From positions 1 through 64,000 of the forward strand of contig LLCB01000110.1 in NCBI GenBank assembly GCA_001414345.1: DNA of 64,000 bases. Reading direction: 5' to 3'. Source of the DNA: Hymenoscyphus infarciens. Lineage: Eukaryota; Ascomycota; Leotiomycetes; Helotiales; Helotiaceae. The translations under genes and the position numbers were made by a program. The notes beneath the pieces are model-generated. The model was given only the letters and a program-made list of their open reading frames with translations, was not told the DNA's origin and did not search any database. Shown here piece by piece: positions 1 through 11,330 of this stretch. The number at the start of each line of letters is the position of its first letter. Position 1 is the first letter of the stretch.

Positions 1-68
1 TATATAGATTTTATATTTATATAGATTTTATATTTATATAGATTTTATATTTATATAGATTTTATATT
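1..68. repeat. 17-bp tandem repeat at the window edge
   Basis: Four consecutive copies of the 17-base unit tatatagattttatatt fill the first 68 bases. The array probably continues left of the window. It contains almost no C or G and lies in RIP-degraded DNA, so it is more likely a satellite-like remnant than a functional array. Confidence 0.85.
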
Positions 69-1168
69 ATTATAGTTCTTATATTAGACTTATTATTTAA
101 TATTAACTAGCTAAACTATTACTAACTTCTTACTTTAGTAAGAAGTCTTACTTTCTTTATACTTTTAGCTAAGTAAGAAGTCTTATTTAAATTTAGATAT
201 AAGATAGTATACTATTAAAATAAGCTCTTAACTAACTTATTACTATTATTAACTTTTAAAGTTTTATTTCTAACTTTACTCTAAACTCTCTTTAATCTAT
301 AATAGTTAGAATAAATCTAATTAAGAACTTTATATTTTAGTATAAAATAAAGTCTATTTTAGTAATTTAGTATAATTAGTTAAGATTATATATTATTTAA
401 GTATTATACTTCTAAAGTATTCTTTAGATTTTAGTTATAGACTTTATATAGTCTAAACTCTTATAAATATATATATTCTATCTTTTTTTAATTTAATAAA
501 GATAAATTTAATAGTTATTTTACTATTATTAACCTTATATAATAGTTTATATTATTATATTAGATATATCTTTCTATACTTTTTTACTAGTTATATATAG
601 TTTATACTATTATAACTAGAATATTTATAAATAGCTCTTAGTAAGAGTTTTATATATTATTTATTTAAAATAGTTTAAGATTTAAGTTGTTTATATTTTA
701 CTATTATATTTCTATACTCTTTTTAATATAGTAAATTCTTAAAAATAACTAACTTTTATAATAGTATACTATCCTAGATAGTTAGAAGTACTTATTATAT
801 ATAAGGTTTTAATAGTTGTTATCTTATATTATCTATTTTAAGAAGGTTATATAGGTTTATACTTTTATATTAGCTAACGTATATCGTTGTTTAGTTTAAG
901 AACCTCTTATATATAGCTGTCTACTCTTCTAGAGTTAGAAGAGAGATAGTTTTTCCTTTTCTTCTATATTAGAGCCTAGTCTTTACGTATATTATTCTAC
1001 TAAACGTACTTTTATATACCTCTTCTATAGTAGTATATATTTTATATTATTATAACTTTATACTACTCTAGTTTAAAAAGTTATAATAAAAGTTATACTT
1101 TTTATAAGTTACTTATAATAGTATATAACTAGCTACTATATCTAGAAAAGGTAAAAGCTATAGTATAT

Positions 1169-1204
1169 TTAGGGTTAGGGTTAGGGTTAGTGTTAGAGCT
1201 AGGG
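1169..1204 (+). repeat. Interstitial telomere-type repeat (TTAGGG)
   Basis: Three perfect TTAGGG units at 1169-1186 are followed by three degenerate units (ttagtg, ttagag, ctaggg). TTAGGG is the usual telomere repeat of filamentous ascomycetes. The tract is internal and short, so it is not a chromosome end. It could be a scar of subtelomeric rearrangement or telomere-mediated repair. Confidence 0.8.
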
Positions 1205-1595
1205 TAAGGTAGAATTATTAGTAAGCAGAACTATATAACTTTAAACTAACTAGATAAAATAGATATAAATATTCTATAAAGTCTATTTAAAAGCGTATAT
1301 ATATTATAGTATAAAATCTAATATAAAGTAGTTTCTAACTATTAATCTTATACTACTTATTAGGTAGTAGAAGAAATATACTATACTAACTCTTAAAACT
1401 AGAATAATACATATAAAGCTTTACTTTAGTAAATATTATAATATTATTATATATTATAGTACTATTAATAGTTAATTATAGTATTCTATATTTATTATTA
1501 GTTTTAATTTAGTATTAGTTATAATATACGTATTTAAAGTTAAGAAAGAAGGTAGTCTTAGAAGGAAATTAGAAAAGATTACTAAGTAGGAAAAC

Positions 1596-1608
1596 ATAAC
1601 CCTAACCT
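1596..1608 (-). repeat. Short CCCTAA telomere-like motif, opposite orientation
   Basis: The sequence ataaccctaacct at 1596-1608 is about two telomere units in the orientation opposite to the tract at 1169. It is too short to mean much alone, but it lies only 400 bases from the other tract. Confidence 0.45.
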
Positions 1609-1737
1609 ATTAAAATAAAATAGATAGAAATTTTCTAGAAAGCCTATCTTAAAGAGTATATAATTTATAGTATAAAAGCTTATATAAAGTATTTTCTTAG
1701 TCTTAGTTTTATAGTACTTATAAGGTAGTATAAAACC

Positions 1738-1784
1738 GACCTATACTACTCTCTCTATTTTCGGTTTATAGAGAGGTAGTATAA
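1738..1784. repeat. Inverted repeat / hairpin
   Basis: The arms tatactactctctcta and tatagagaggtagtata are near-perfect reverse complements separated by about ten bases. The hairpin keeps more C and G than its surroundings. Its role is unknown; it may be the end of a decayed element. Confidence 0.6.
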
Positions 1785-1840
1785 CGTAAAATCTTGTCGA
1801 GAATAAGACTTAGACTAAGTTACTATCTTATATAATAGAC

Positions 1841-2175
1841 CTATAATAATAATAAAGTTATCTTATATATAAGCTTAATATATAAGTAAAAGTAGTTTTA
1901 AAAGATAGCTTTACTATTATTACTATTAGAGTACTTTTATTTTTAATTTTAAATAATATATTTAGTTAATATTATATTATAATAATAAAGCTATAATAAT
2001 AATAAAGTTATCTTATTTATAAGCTTAATATATAGATAAAAGTAGTTTTAAAAGATAGCTTTACTATTATTACTATTAAACTACTTTTATTTTTAATTAT
2101 AAATAATATATTTAGTTAATATTCTATTATAATAATATAACTATAATAATAATAAAGTTAGCTTATATATAACCT
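1841..2175. repeat. 150-bp tandem repeat, about 2.2 copies
   Basis: The marker ctataataataataaagtta recurs at exactly 1841, 1991 and 2141, giving a 150-base period with two full units and a partial third. Each unit contains inverted arms (aaaagtagttt and aaactactttt) that could fold. Unit-to-unit differences are few and include transitions, as expected if the array was duplicated and then mutated by RIP. Confidence 0.85.
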
Positions 2176-3599
2176 TAGTAATATAAGAGGTTAATATTAA
2201 GCTTATAACTATATCTTAATATAATATACTTTAAAATAGCTAGTTATTATTAAAAGAAAATATAAGAAGATTAATCTACTAGATAATATACTAGTAGTAC
2301 TAGATAGAGTAGAAATAGATATACTATTAGTAGAAGCTTATATAATACCAGATAAACTCTATAGAGTATATATAAAAGTATACTAAGAAGAGTTAGTTAT
2401 AGAGTATTAGAATAATTATAACTTTTAAAAGAAGGCTTTAAAACTAAAAAGTTTAAGTAGATTAAAGATATTAAGATATACTTAGATAAGTTAAAAGGAA
2501 ACCTAAAGATATATTTATAACTAAGTAAGAGGGATTTATAGTATTAAGAGTTTAAAGGTTTTAATAAATCTAAGAGTAAAATTAACTTAGATAAAATAGT
2601 AGTAAAGTAAATATTAAAGGATATAGTAAGAATAAAATACTTAAAAGTAGAAGTATTAAAGAAAAGCTAAGTAAGAGTTTTTATTATAAAGATTATAGAA
2701 TTATAATAGTATTCTAATACTCTAGACTTTAAGAAAGAAGATATATTAGATACTCTTATAAATACTAGTAAGAAAGAGTAGGTAGTAGTTATTAATAAAC
2801 TTAAGTAGAGAAGTATAATAATATTTATTATAATACTTTCTTTAAAACTTAATAAAGAAGTAAAAAAGAATAGTTAGTTAGAACTAGTAGAGCTTATATT
2901 TAAAATAGTTAAAAGAAAAGAGATTAAAAGACTTTAAGTAAAATAATATAAAGAGACTATAAATAAAAGATTAAAGAAAGAGAATAATAAGCTATTAGAA
3001 AGAATAAGTAAGAGATAGAAGAAAGAGAGTTCTAATAGTAAGACTAGAAAGAAGCTTAAGAAGAAGATACTTAAGACTTTAAAAGACGTTAGAAAGAAAT
3101 AAAAGATAGATACTCTAGATATTAACTATACTCTAAAGAAGATAAAGAGTAATATAAGTCTTTTATATAAATTAGAATTAGTAGTTTAGAAGAATAGAAA
3201 ACTCTAGTATTCTAAAAAGGAGATTAAAGTTATAAAAGATTTAGTTAAAGTAAGAATAATCCTACTAAGAGAGAGATTAAATTTAAGTAGAAAATAACTA
3301 ATTTTTTTTAACTTTTTACTAAATCTTAAGAAATAGATAAGAGCTAGTATAAGAAAAAAATACTCAAGTACTTAAGTAGTACTCTAAGTAGTCTAAGTAG
3401 AGTAGAGTAGAGTTTAAGTAGCGTATTCTTTAAGTAGAGTGGAGTAGTTACTTATAACTACTTAAGTAGTACTCTAAGTAGTATACTATAAATAGATAAA
3501 AATAACTAGCTAACTAAAGTATAAAATAGTTATCTTTAAAGTTATTCTCTTTAGCCTTCTTATTATCCTTCTCTTCTCTCTTCTTTCTTTCTTCTTTAG

Positions 3600-4650
3600 T
3601 CTCTTCTTCTAGATAAAGATATTACTTAGATACTATTAAAGCTCCTTAACTAAAGAGTCTCTTACTAGGAGCTAAAGTAGCTAGAACTTATAGATACTTC
3701 TAAGCTAAAATAGATAAAAAAGAATAACTAAGTCTATTAACTTTCTACTAACTTAAAGAAGAGAACTTAAGAACTTAATTAGTATAGAATCTTAGTATAT
3801 AGAAGATATAAAAGAGTACTTATATCTCTTTTAACTCTCTTTTCTTTAAAGTAGTAAGTAAGCTTATCTACTACTTCTTTATCTTCTAGATATAAATCAT
3901 CTAGTTCGTAGTCTCTATTAGCTCTTTCTAGAGCTTAAGCCTTATTTATAAGTAGATTAGTATTTTTAAGTATTGTTTTTAGACTAAATAAATATTAGTA
4001 TATATATTATAAGATATTTAAGAAGAAGTATTACTTATAACTTATATTCCTCTTTTAAATATCTTTTAATATCTATTATAAAGCTAGAAGAAAGACTAAT
4101 TCTAAATAAAGACTCTAGCTTTTTAGACTAATAATAGCTTCTAAAGTCTCTTTAGTAAGTCTATTTCGTTACTTTAATACTATTAAAGCTTCTTAGCTAA
4201 AGAGTCTCTTACTAGAAGCTAAAGTAGCTAGAATTTATAAATACTTCTAAGCTAAAATAGATAAAAAAGAATAACTAAGTCTATTAACTTTCTACTAACT
4301 TAAAGAAGAGAACTTAAGAACTTAATTAGTATAGAATCTTAGTATATAGAAGATATAAAAGAGTACTTATATCTCTTTTAACTCTCTTTTCTTTAAAGTA
4401 GTAAGTAAGCTTATCTACTACTTCTTTATCTTCTAGATATAAATCATCTAGTTCGTAGTCTCTATTAGCTCTTTCTAGAGCTTAAGCCTTATTTATAAGT
4501 AGATTAGTATTTTTAAGTATTGTTTTTAGACTAAATAAATATTAGTATATATATTATAAGATATTTAAGAAGAAGTATTACTTATAACTTATATTCCTCT
4601 TTTAAATATCTTTTAATATCTATTATAAAGCTAGAAGAAAGACTAATTCT
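3600..4650. repeat. 547-bp internal tandem duplication inside hAT copy A
   Basis: The sequence after gagaacttaa at 3761 recurs after the same marker at 4308, an offset of 547 bases, and similarity extends over roughly 500 bases on each side. The other hAT copy (25611-42995) lacks the second unit. Subtracting its nested insertions leaves about 3.5 kb, which matches 4,037 minus 547. The exact duplication boundaries were not resolved. Confidence 0.8.
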
Positions 4651-5439
4651 AAGAAGACTCTCTTTTTTAACTCTAGAATCTAAGATTAAAGCTAGATATA
4701 TAGCTCTATTCTTAGATTCTAGAACTCTACTCTTAGGATAGTACTTTCTTAGCTTCGCTATTCCTTTATTAAGAGCTTTAGTAATAGTCTTATTTCCCTA
4801 TATAAAAGTTAGTTATATATAAGAAGAAAGAAGAAAGAAAGAAGACTTACTCTATACTTTTCTACTAAATAATCTAATCTCTTATAGATTCTATAAATAA
4901 GAAAGACTAGATAATAGATAGTAGGATAATTCTTAGCTTATAGTTTCTTTATAGCTACTATAAAGACCTTAGTTATCTCTAGTATAGTTTCTAGAAACTT
5001 AATCTCTTTCTTAGAAACTATTAAGTTCTTATTCTTAAAAACCTTAGTCTTAGAAGTAGCTATAACTAAATTAATAGGTCTAATAAGAGCTAAGAAGTTC
5101 TTAAGTATAAGATAAGTACTAAACTACCTAGTTTTTTAATCTAATAAAAGTTAGTAAGTAAATAAGAAAGTAAATAAAAACTTACTTAAGCTCTTACTAT
5201 TTACCTAGCTATAGTATACGTCTATGCTCTATCTTAAGACTCTCTATTTACTTTTTTAAAGCTCTAGTATTCTCTTAACTATACTTAAGGCTAATAATAA
5301 TCTTCTAAATCTTCTTCTAAGTAGAGATATCTAAGTACTAAGTTAGCTTTTAACTAATTATTTAGAAATAAAGAGTAATAACTTACTTATTTCTTCTTTT
5401 TCTTCTTCTTTATTCTCTATTCTAGTATAATCCTCTTCT

Positions 5440-5985
5440 CCTATATTATAAGTACTATACTAGTCTTTAAGTATAACTTTTAAGATATCTTAAACTACTA
5501 GATTAAGAATATAAGCTAAGTAAGCTATATCTTCTTTAAAAGTATAGTCTTTTATAGTAGCGTACTTAGTAAAAGTAGCTATAAGAGTATTATTAGAAGA
5601 AGCGTTATCTTAAGTAATACTAAATAAGATAGAAAGGTTAATAAATATATTAATAATATATATATATATATAACTACTACTTACTTAGTTATCTCTTCTT
5701 CTATCTTATAGTATTCTAGAGTCTTTTTAAGAACTTTAGATATATAGAGACTAGAGTAACTTTCTTTAAGTAGTCTTAAAGCTAGCTAATAAGCTTTAAG
5801 CTTAAAGTCTTAATTTATAAAGTGTTTAAGTAGTTAGTAAATAGGTCTTTAAAAGAAGACTAAAAAGAGTACTTATAAAGTAATTCCTAGATAAGCATTC
5901 TAACTTATACTAGTCTAAGTATCTAAAGTAAGACTAAAAGGGCCTTAAGCTAGTATATGTTCTCTAAATTACTCTTTAATAGTCT
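5440..5985 (-). pseudogene. hAT transposase relic
   Basis: On the minus strand two blocks read clearly as hAT transposase when TAA/TAG codons are treated as mutated Gln or Trp codons. Near 5985-5900 is FSLTLDT followed by TS and AYLGITL, the usual FSLTLDxWTS...GIT motif. Near 5625-5500 is DNASSNNTL followed by AYLAYILNLVV, matching the DNAxNN...LAHxxNLVV motif. Between the blocks lies a (TA)n tract that may have been an intron. The stop codons fit C-to-T and G-to-A mutation by RIP. Coding sequence must extend beyond these limits, but I could not follow it with confidence. Confidence 0.85.
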
Positions 5986-7389
5986 CTTTTCTAATTAAAT
6001 ATAGAGAATTAAGCTTATTTAAAAGCTTAGATCTATATATCTTAGAACTACCTCTAATTAAGACTATTAGTACTTAATATAAAGTAAGTAAGAGGAATTT
6101 ACTTACTCTTGAAGATACTCTATAAGCTCTTTAAAAGAAGGAGAATAAACAGCTTTAAAGCTTATATTATTCTTAATAATAAAGTTTAATATAAGCTTCC
6201 TAAAAGTATCTTCTTAAAAGTTAGAACTCTTAGGTCTTTTAGAGGCTCTTTAACGTTTAAAGGCACTTCTTATAGTTCTTAAAAAGCCTTAACTAGACTA
6301 TGATTTACTATCAAAGTCTAAATATATATATATATATATTAGTATATATACTATAATTAATATAAGAAGAAGAAGAAGGACTTATCTATATCTTGATTCT
6401 CTAGAATAGACCTAATAGAAACTGCTTTATAAGAATTAAGATAATACTTAATATAGTTACTTATAGACTAATTAATACGCTAATTAGTCTAGATTTTACT
6501 ATATAATTAGCTATAATTATAATCTTAAAATAAGAGAGACTTATTAACAGCTTACTTAAAGGCAGTATATAGTAATAGTATAAGCTTTAGACCGATCTTC
6601 TTAAGAAGGATTAAGCTTCTTTCTTAAGAGTTCTCTTTAAAAGAGAATAGGTTATTTATTAAGCTTAAGAGTATAGTCTAAGCTATTTTAGGTATAGGTA
6701 ATATAGGCAGCGTAGTTAAGAGACATCTTTATAGCTTATTTAAGGTATAAAAAACCGATTTTATATATAAAATATAATAGTAAGTATTAAGGTTAATTTT
6801 TGAAGTAATTTATTTAATAAAAAAAGAAAAAGAAATAAAGAGAAAATCTCTTCTTATATACTCTATAGCTATATTCTAGTAACTTCTATAGATTATTAAT
6901 TAAAAGAAAAGCTTTATAAGCTAAGCTATATTTCTAATATATTTCTAATAGACTTCTAATCTAATTTATAAGCTTAATTATTAATTAGAATATTCTAGAA
7001 TTTAATTAGAAATTAAATAGTTTCTAAGCATTTATAAGACTTAAAAATCTTTTTATTAGTAATCTTAGTAATAATATATAGTAAGTACCTATATTTATTA
7101 TTAGATAATTAATATCTAATTTATTAAGAGTATTATTAAAGAAGTTATATAGTAAATAGAGTATAAAAGAGATCTCGCTTAAGCTCTTAGCGGCCTAGGA
7201 ACGCTACCTTGACGCTACTCTAAGCTACGGCCTAAGTTAGCCTAAGTTAGCTTATACTACTCAAAGTACTACTTAGAGTTACTTAGCGTACTATAAGTAG
7301 AGTAGAGTAGTACTTAAAATCGGTTAAGTAGAGTAGAGTAGTAGTTACTACTCTACTCTACTCTACTTATTTCTTTCGCTAATAAGAGC

Positions 7390-9024
7390 TATTAAAGTCT
7401 AGTTAATAAAAGAGTACTTATTAGCTAAATATTAGTAATTCTTTTATAAATATATAGACTTCTTAGTAAAGAAGATTCTCTTAATAAAAGAGATAGAGAT
7501 AAAGAGAGAAAATACTAAAAATAGCCTAATAAAGGAATATAATAATCTATTTAATATAAGAGAAGTATTAAGAAAGTTAATCTAGAAGTATTAGATATTT
7601 AATAAGAAGAGAAAAATTAATTAGAAGAGAGAAGAAGCTAAAGAGAGAGTAGAGATAATACTAATAAAACGTTAATATATAGTAAAGATATATAAGAACT
7701 TTAAAAAAGAAAAGACTAAGTAAGATCTAAGAAAGAAATAATATCTTAAAAGGATTATTAAAAGAAGATAGTTTTTAAAATAATATTATAATAACTAAAT
7801 AAGGTTCTTATACTAGTTAAGAAAGAAGCTTTTAAAGATAGCTAAAGTATTATATAAGATAGTTAATAACGTAGAAATACTAGAGAAGATATAGAAATAT
7901 ATAAGTAACTTTTAATATAGAATTAAAAAGTAAAAGAGAAAAAGTAAGAATAAGACTACTAATTTAGAGAAGATCTTAGAAAGAGACTCTCTAATAACCT
8001 ATTATTTAAATAATATAAGCTTTAAAGTAACTAATTACTTAGAAACTTTAGCTATTAGAATAATATTAGTAGTAAAGATATAGAAGTTTATAGTACTCTA
8101 ATAATATATAATAAAAGAGATAGAGATATAGAGATAAGAGATAACTAAGAGCTTAGAGTTAGTCTACTAGAGATAGATAATAATATACTAGATAATAATA
8201 TTATTCTTATAGCTAATAGAGAAGTAAAAGAGGAATAATTAAAAGAATATAACTAAGAAAAGAAAGTATTCTTTTATTAAAGAAGAGAAAGACTTTAAAG
8301 AGCTTAAAAGATAAAAGAAAAAGGAATATTACTAAGAATATAAACGAAAAAAGGAGATTTATATAGAATAGATAACTTAGAAGATATTAGATAGAATAAC
8401 TTAAAAGAGAGATAGTAGAATATCTTTTATATAAGAATATCTTTATAAATAAAGTATAGAGAGAAGAGAGTATTATTTAAGATTAACTTTCTAGAGAGAG
8501 AAGTACTATACGTGCTAATATAAGAAAGCTTAGTAGTATATACTTTAGAGAATAGTAATCTCTAGATAGCTTTATCTAATATAACTTTTATATATAATAG
8601 CGAGAAGAGTATAAAAGTAGTTTCTAGCGAAGAGAGAGTTTATTAAATATTATCTTATGAAATTTATACCTTCTTTAAAATCGATATCTCTAATAGATAT
8701 TCCGTAGATTATACTAAAATCTTTATTAGAGAAGAGAATCTTAGAACTTATAAAATAAAGTAGTATAGTCGATAGTAGTATCGTAATAAAATACTATAGT
8801 ATCTTAGATTAATATATTATTATAATATCGTAATAGTACGTATCTAAATATGTAAAAATATTATAATAATATTATAATATTAAAAGATATATCTTTTAAT
8901 AACTTATAAGCGTAAAAACTTCCTTTTTCTTAAAATAAAGCTATTTATACTTTTTCTATATACTCTTCTATTACTTTAAAACTATAGAATAATAATACTA
9001 GATATTAATTAAATAAATATACTT
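7390..9024. other. AT-rich RIP-degraded DNA right of hAT copy A
   Basis: No intact gene is visible. The forward strand is purine-rich between about 7430 and 8500, and one forward frame reads as Lys/Glu/Ile-rich, coiled-coil-like sequence, but its stop density (roughly one in ten codons) is no lower than expected by chance in such AT-rich DNA. Around 8650-8860 several CG dinucleotides survive, suggesting a less mutated fragment. The change to normal composition is abrupt near 9025. Confidence 0.55.
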
Positions 9025-9823
9025 GTTATAATTGGAGACGTGACAGAGTCGTAAGATCCACTTATACGACAGTGTTAAGTATTGACCCTGCCTGCCACCT
9101 CAGTCCCCGGTGCTTAGAGAAGAGGCATTGATTTCAACATCGTAATAATCATACATTTCTAAACTGTAGATTCCAAGAATCAAGAATTTGTATAAGCAGA
9201 CAGAAAACTTGTGTTCGAATTAGCTTTTCGTACATCAAGTTCACGGTCCATGAACCAAGTAGGTGCATCCCGTCGACCCACAAACCCACACACAAGGGCG
9301 GCATGACGATGAAGTGGAATTTGGTGATTATGGAAATTTTCAGAATGAAAACAATGCGAATCTCCCGATCGAGTCGAGAGAGGCCACGAAGTGCCACGAA
9401 GTGCCACGAAGTGGCGGGAAGGGTTTCTAAACATGGCTCGGAAGGTAATGCGGATGTTGTACAGTGTATAGCTTCCACAAGCCTATCACGACTCCATAAA
9501 ATGCTAAGAACTCCAAGTCCAACTCATCACAGGCAAAACAAGAAGAAAAGGCCTCCATGAAGTCAGGTACTCCACCAAAGGCATGGGTGGAATAATCGGA
9601 AATGGCCCCCTCACTTGTTGGTAAATTTAAAATAATAGAATGAACAAGCAGAAGCAACTGGGAAACAGACGAGGCCCCTCACGTAGGACCTCCTAGAGGA
9701 ATGAGAAACAGCATAAAACGAAGGCAAACGCCTCTACTGTAAACAAGTCGACACCCCACCAAGAAGACGACTAGAAATTTTGAGGATTCATTAAAAGAAA
9801 TATTCCAACACCCTGGGTATATA
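9025..9823. other. Island edge without a recognisable gene
   Basis: Base composition is normal here, but none of the short reading frames on either strand resembles a known protein. The stretch probably contains the 3' flank of the Nudix gene and unannotated sequence. It includes a small 10-bp minisatellite at 9383-9412. Confidence 0.5.
9383..9412. repeat. 10-bp minisatellite, 3 copies
   Basis: Three perfect copies of gccacgaagt run head to tail. No function is apparent. Confidence 0.85.
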
Positions 9824-11229
9824 TCAACTGGAACGATTTCCAAACCTCCGAATGAAATAAAGCGTCATGGCAAGCGTAGAGATCAGTCGGACACTTGCCG
9901 CAACCCAAACTCCCCGTCTAGCCATATCATAATACCCCTCGAGCATAACACCAACCGCATAAGATCTCTCTGAATTCTTTCCCTCGGTCGAAGCTTTCAT
10001 CCCATCACTCAGTCCCCCAATAAACCACGGATTGTCGCCCGCCGCCACTGCTTGGGTTTCACTATCCACGGCGGTCTGACTTATCCCACCGCGCTGCAGT
10101 CTCGCCTCGTTCCTCCGCTTGAGAGGATAGGTGAGCATGTTGATGATCCCACGAATGTCCCATGGAGTAAATGTTGGGTACGACCACAACTCGACTGCAT
10201 TATATGGCGGCAATTGATCCAGAAAATCGGCTAGCATGCCGAGAGTCAGGCCCCAGAGCAATAGGGGTCTTGTTTCCACTGGTGCGCCTGCCTCGTCCCC
10301 ACAAAACCAGTTATAAAATCGACCTCCCCACGCGACTTTCGTCCGAGGGATTTCTGGTGGTAGGAACTCGGCGGTGGTGCTACAGTACAAGGATTCGGAG
10401 GGCGTGAGTTGGATGGCTGAGAAGCGCATTTTCCCTAGTAGGGTGCGTAGGGCTGTCTTGACTAGAGGCCCTCCTTGTCGTGCAAATCGATCGGATACAT
10501 CGACGTATTCGTATGTCCTTGCCTGAGGAGATAACAGGACTCGCAGAGGAACCCAGTGCGTCGAAGCCACTTCGGCGGGCTGTAATTGTAGGGGAGGAAG
10601 ATCTGGCTGCATCCAGAGGAAGACGAAGGGGCAGAGGACCATGATACTGTGGGGATATATAGTATTAGTATGGGCGGAGTTCTTTCCAGTCTGGCAAGGC
10701 TGCGGCGAACTTACGGGACCTTTCCCCACGACGTGCTGACAACTCGTTCTGGCAAATTACCGACGAACAAGGCATGAGGAGATGTGAGATCCAGACCAAT
10801 TTCTTCCGCCGTTTCTCGCACAGCGACCGCGCGGTCATCTGCATCTTCCGCGTCTCGTTTTCCTCCCGGGAGCGCGACATGGCTGGTCCAGCGATCGCCG
10901 TCCCTCGCCGCCCTCTTGATGAAGACGGCTTCGGGATCCCCATGGCGAACCCAATCCTGCTGGAAGAAGTGTTCCAGTGGTGTCTTGCCATCATTTATAT
11001 CTTCCTGTTGCGTGGCAGAGGAGGCTTCGGCTTCAGCTTCAGGCGCTCGATGATAGAAGCTGCGTCGGACGCGCAGCACCAGGGCGACGGATGCCCGTTT
11101 CTTGCATTCGGTGGGGTTGGGAACCGTGGGATAGGGATTTTGCGACAGTTCGCTGAGGGCTTTCTGTAGCGCCGCGAGCAATTGCGACTGACCTTTGACC
11201 TCGTCGGGGCCTTCGTCTTCAGCCATCAT
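9824..11229 (-). CDS. Nudix hydrolase, coenzyme A pyrophosphatase-like (Pcd1/NUDT7 type)
   Basis: The protein is predicted to hydrolyse CoA or acyl-CoA-type diphosphates. There are two exons (11229-10715 and 10646-9824). The 68-base intron has GTAAGT, an ACTAATAC branch site and CACAG, and splicing gives 445 residues in frame. Residues about 120-150 hold the CoA-type Nudix box: LPGGKRDAEDADD then RETAEEIGLD. Its spacing matches the NUDT7/Pcd1 family rather than the generic box. The C-terminus has a hydrophobic segment (VAASVRLISTLAMTLYF) that could anchor it in a membrane, possibly peroxisomal; that is inference. The gene sits alone in a 2.3-kb island between two RIP-degraded blocks yet shows no stops or frameshifts, so it is probably functional. 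Confidence 0.85.
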
Positions 11230-11330
11230 GAGGTGTTGACGATGGTTGTTGTGGTTCTGAGTAACGTAACCTACCTAGGTAACAGGGGACCTCGGCTACT
11301 TCTTAGCCCCGGACAATTGTTAGCTATTTC

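Larger units (their letters stand above)
1..3336. other. AT-rich RIP-degraded block left of the first hAT element
   Basis: This stretch is nearly pure A/T with TA steps everywhere and no open reading frame of useful length. It holds the edge satellite, two short telomere-type tracts, a hairpin and a 150-bp tandem repeat, listed separately. From about 2976 to 3299 one forward frame reads charged, coiled-coil-like sequence with only about four TAA/TAG stops in about 108 codons, so it may be the tail of a mutated transposon ORF. No protein family could be recognised. Confidence 0.6.
3337..7389 (-). mobile_element. hAT-superfamily DNA transposon, copy A, with 8-bp target site duplication
   Basis: The element body is 3345-7381 (4,037 bp). 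It is flanked by perfect 8-bp duplications ATAAGAGC at 3337-3344 and 7382-7389, the duplication length typical of hAT. The left end starts TAGTATAAG and the right end, read inward, starts TAGCGAAAG, which fits the hAT terminal pattern YARNG. Subterminal regions carry many short aagtagagtagag-type repeats on both sides. The minus strand between about 5440 and 5985 still reads as hAT transposase. All coding sequence is broken by TAA/TAG codons, so the copy is dead. It also carries an internal tandem duplication of about 547 bp. Confidence 0.9.

Noticed and set aside
1..68. Possibility that the window begins at a chromosome end
   Set aside because: The edge holds an AT satellite, not telomere repeats; the TTAGGG tracts are internal and short.
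7420..8500. Lys/Glu-rich forward frame that could be the C-terminal part of a DUF3435-like recombinase (Starship captain type)
   Set aside because: No catalytic residues or family motif can be recognised and the frame has many stops; a RIP-corrected profile search with a significant hit would be needed.
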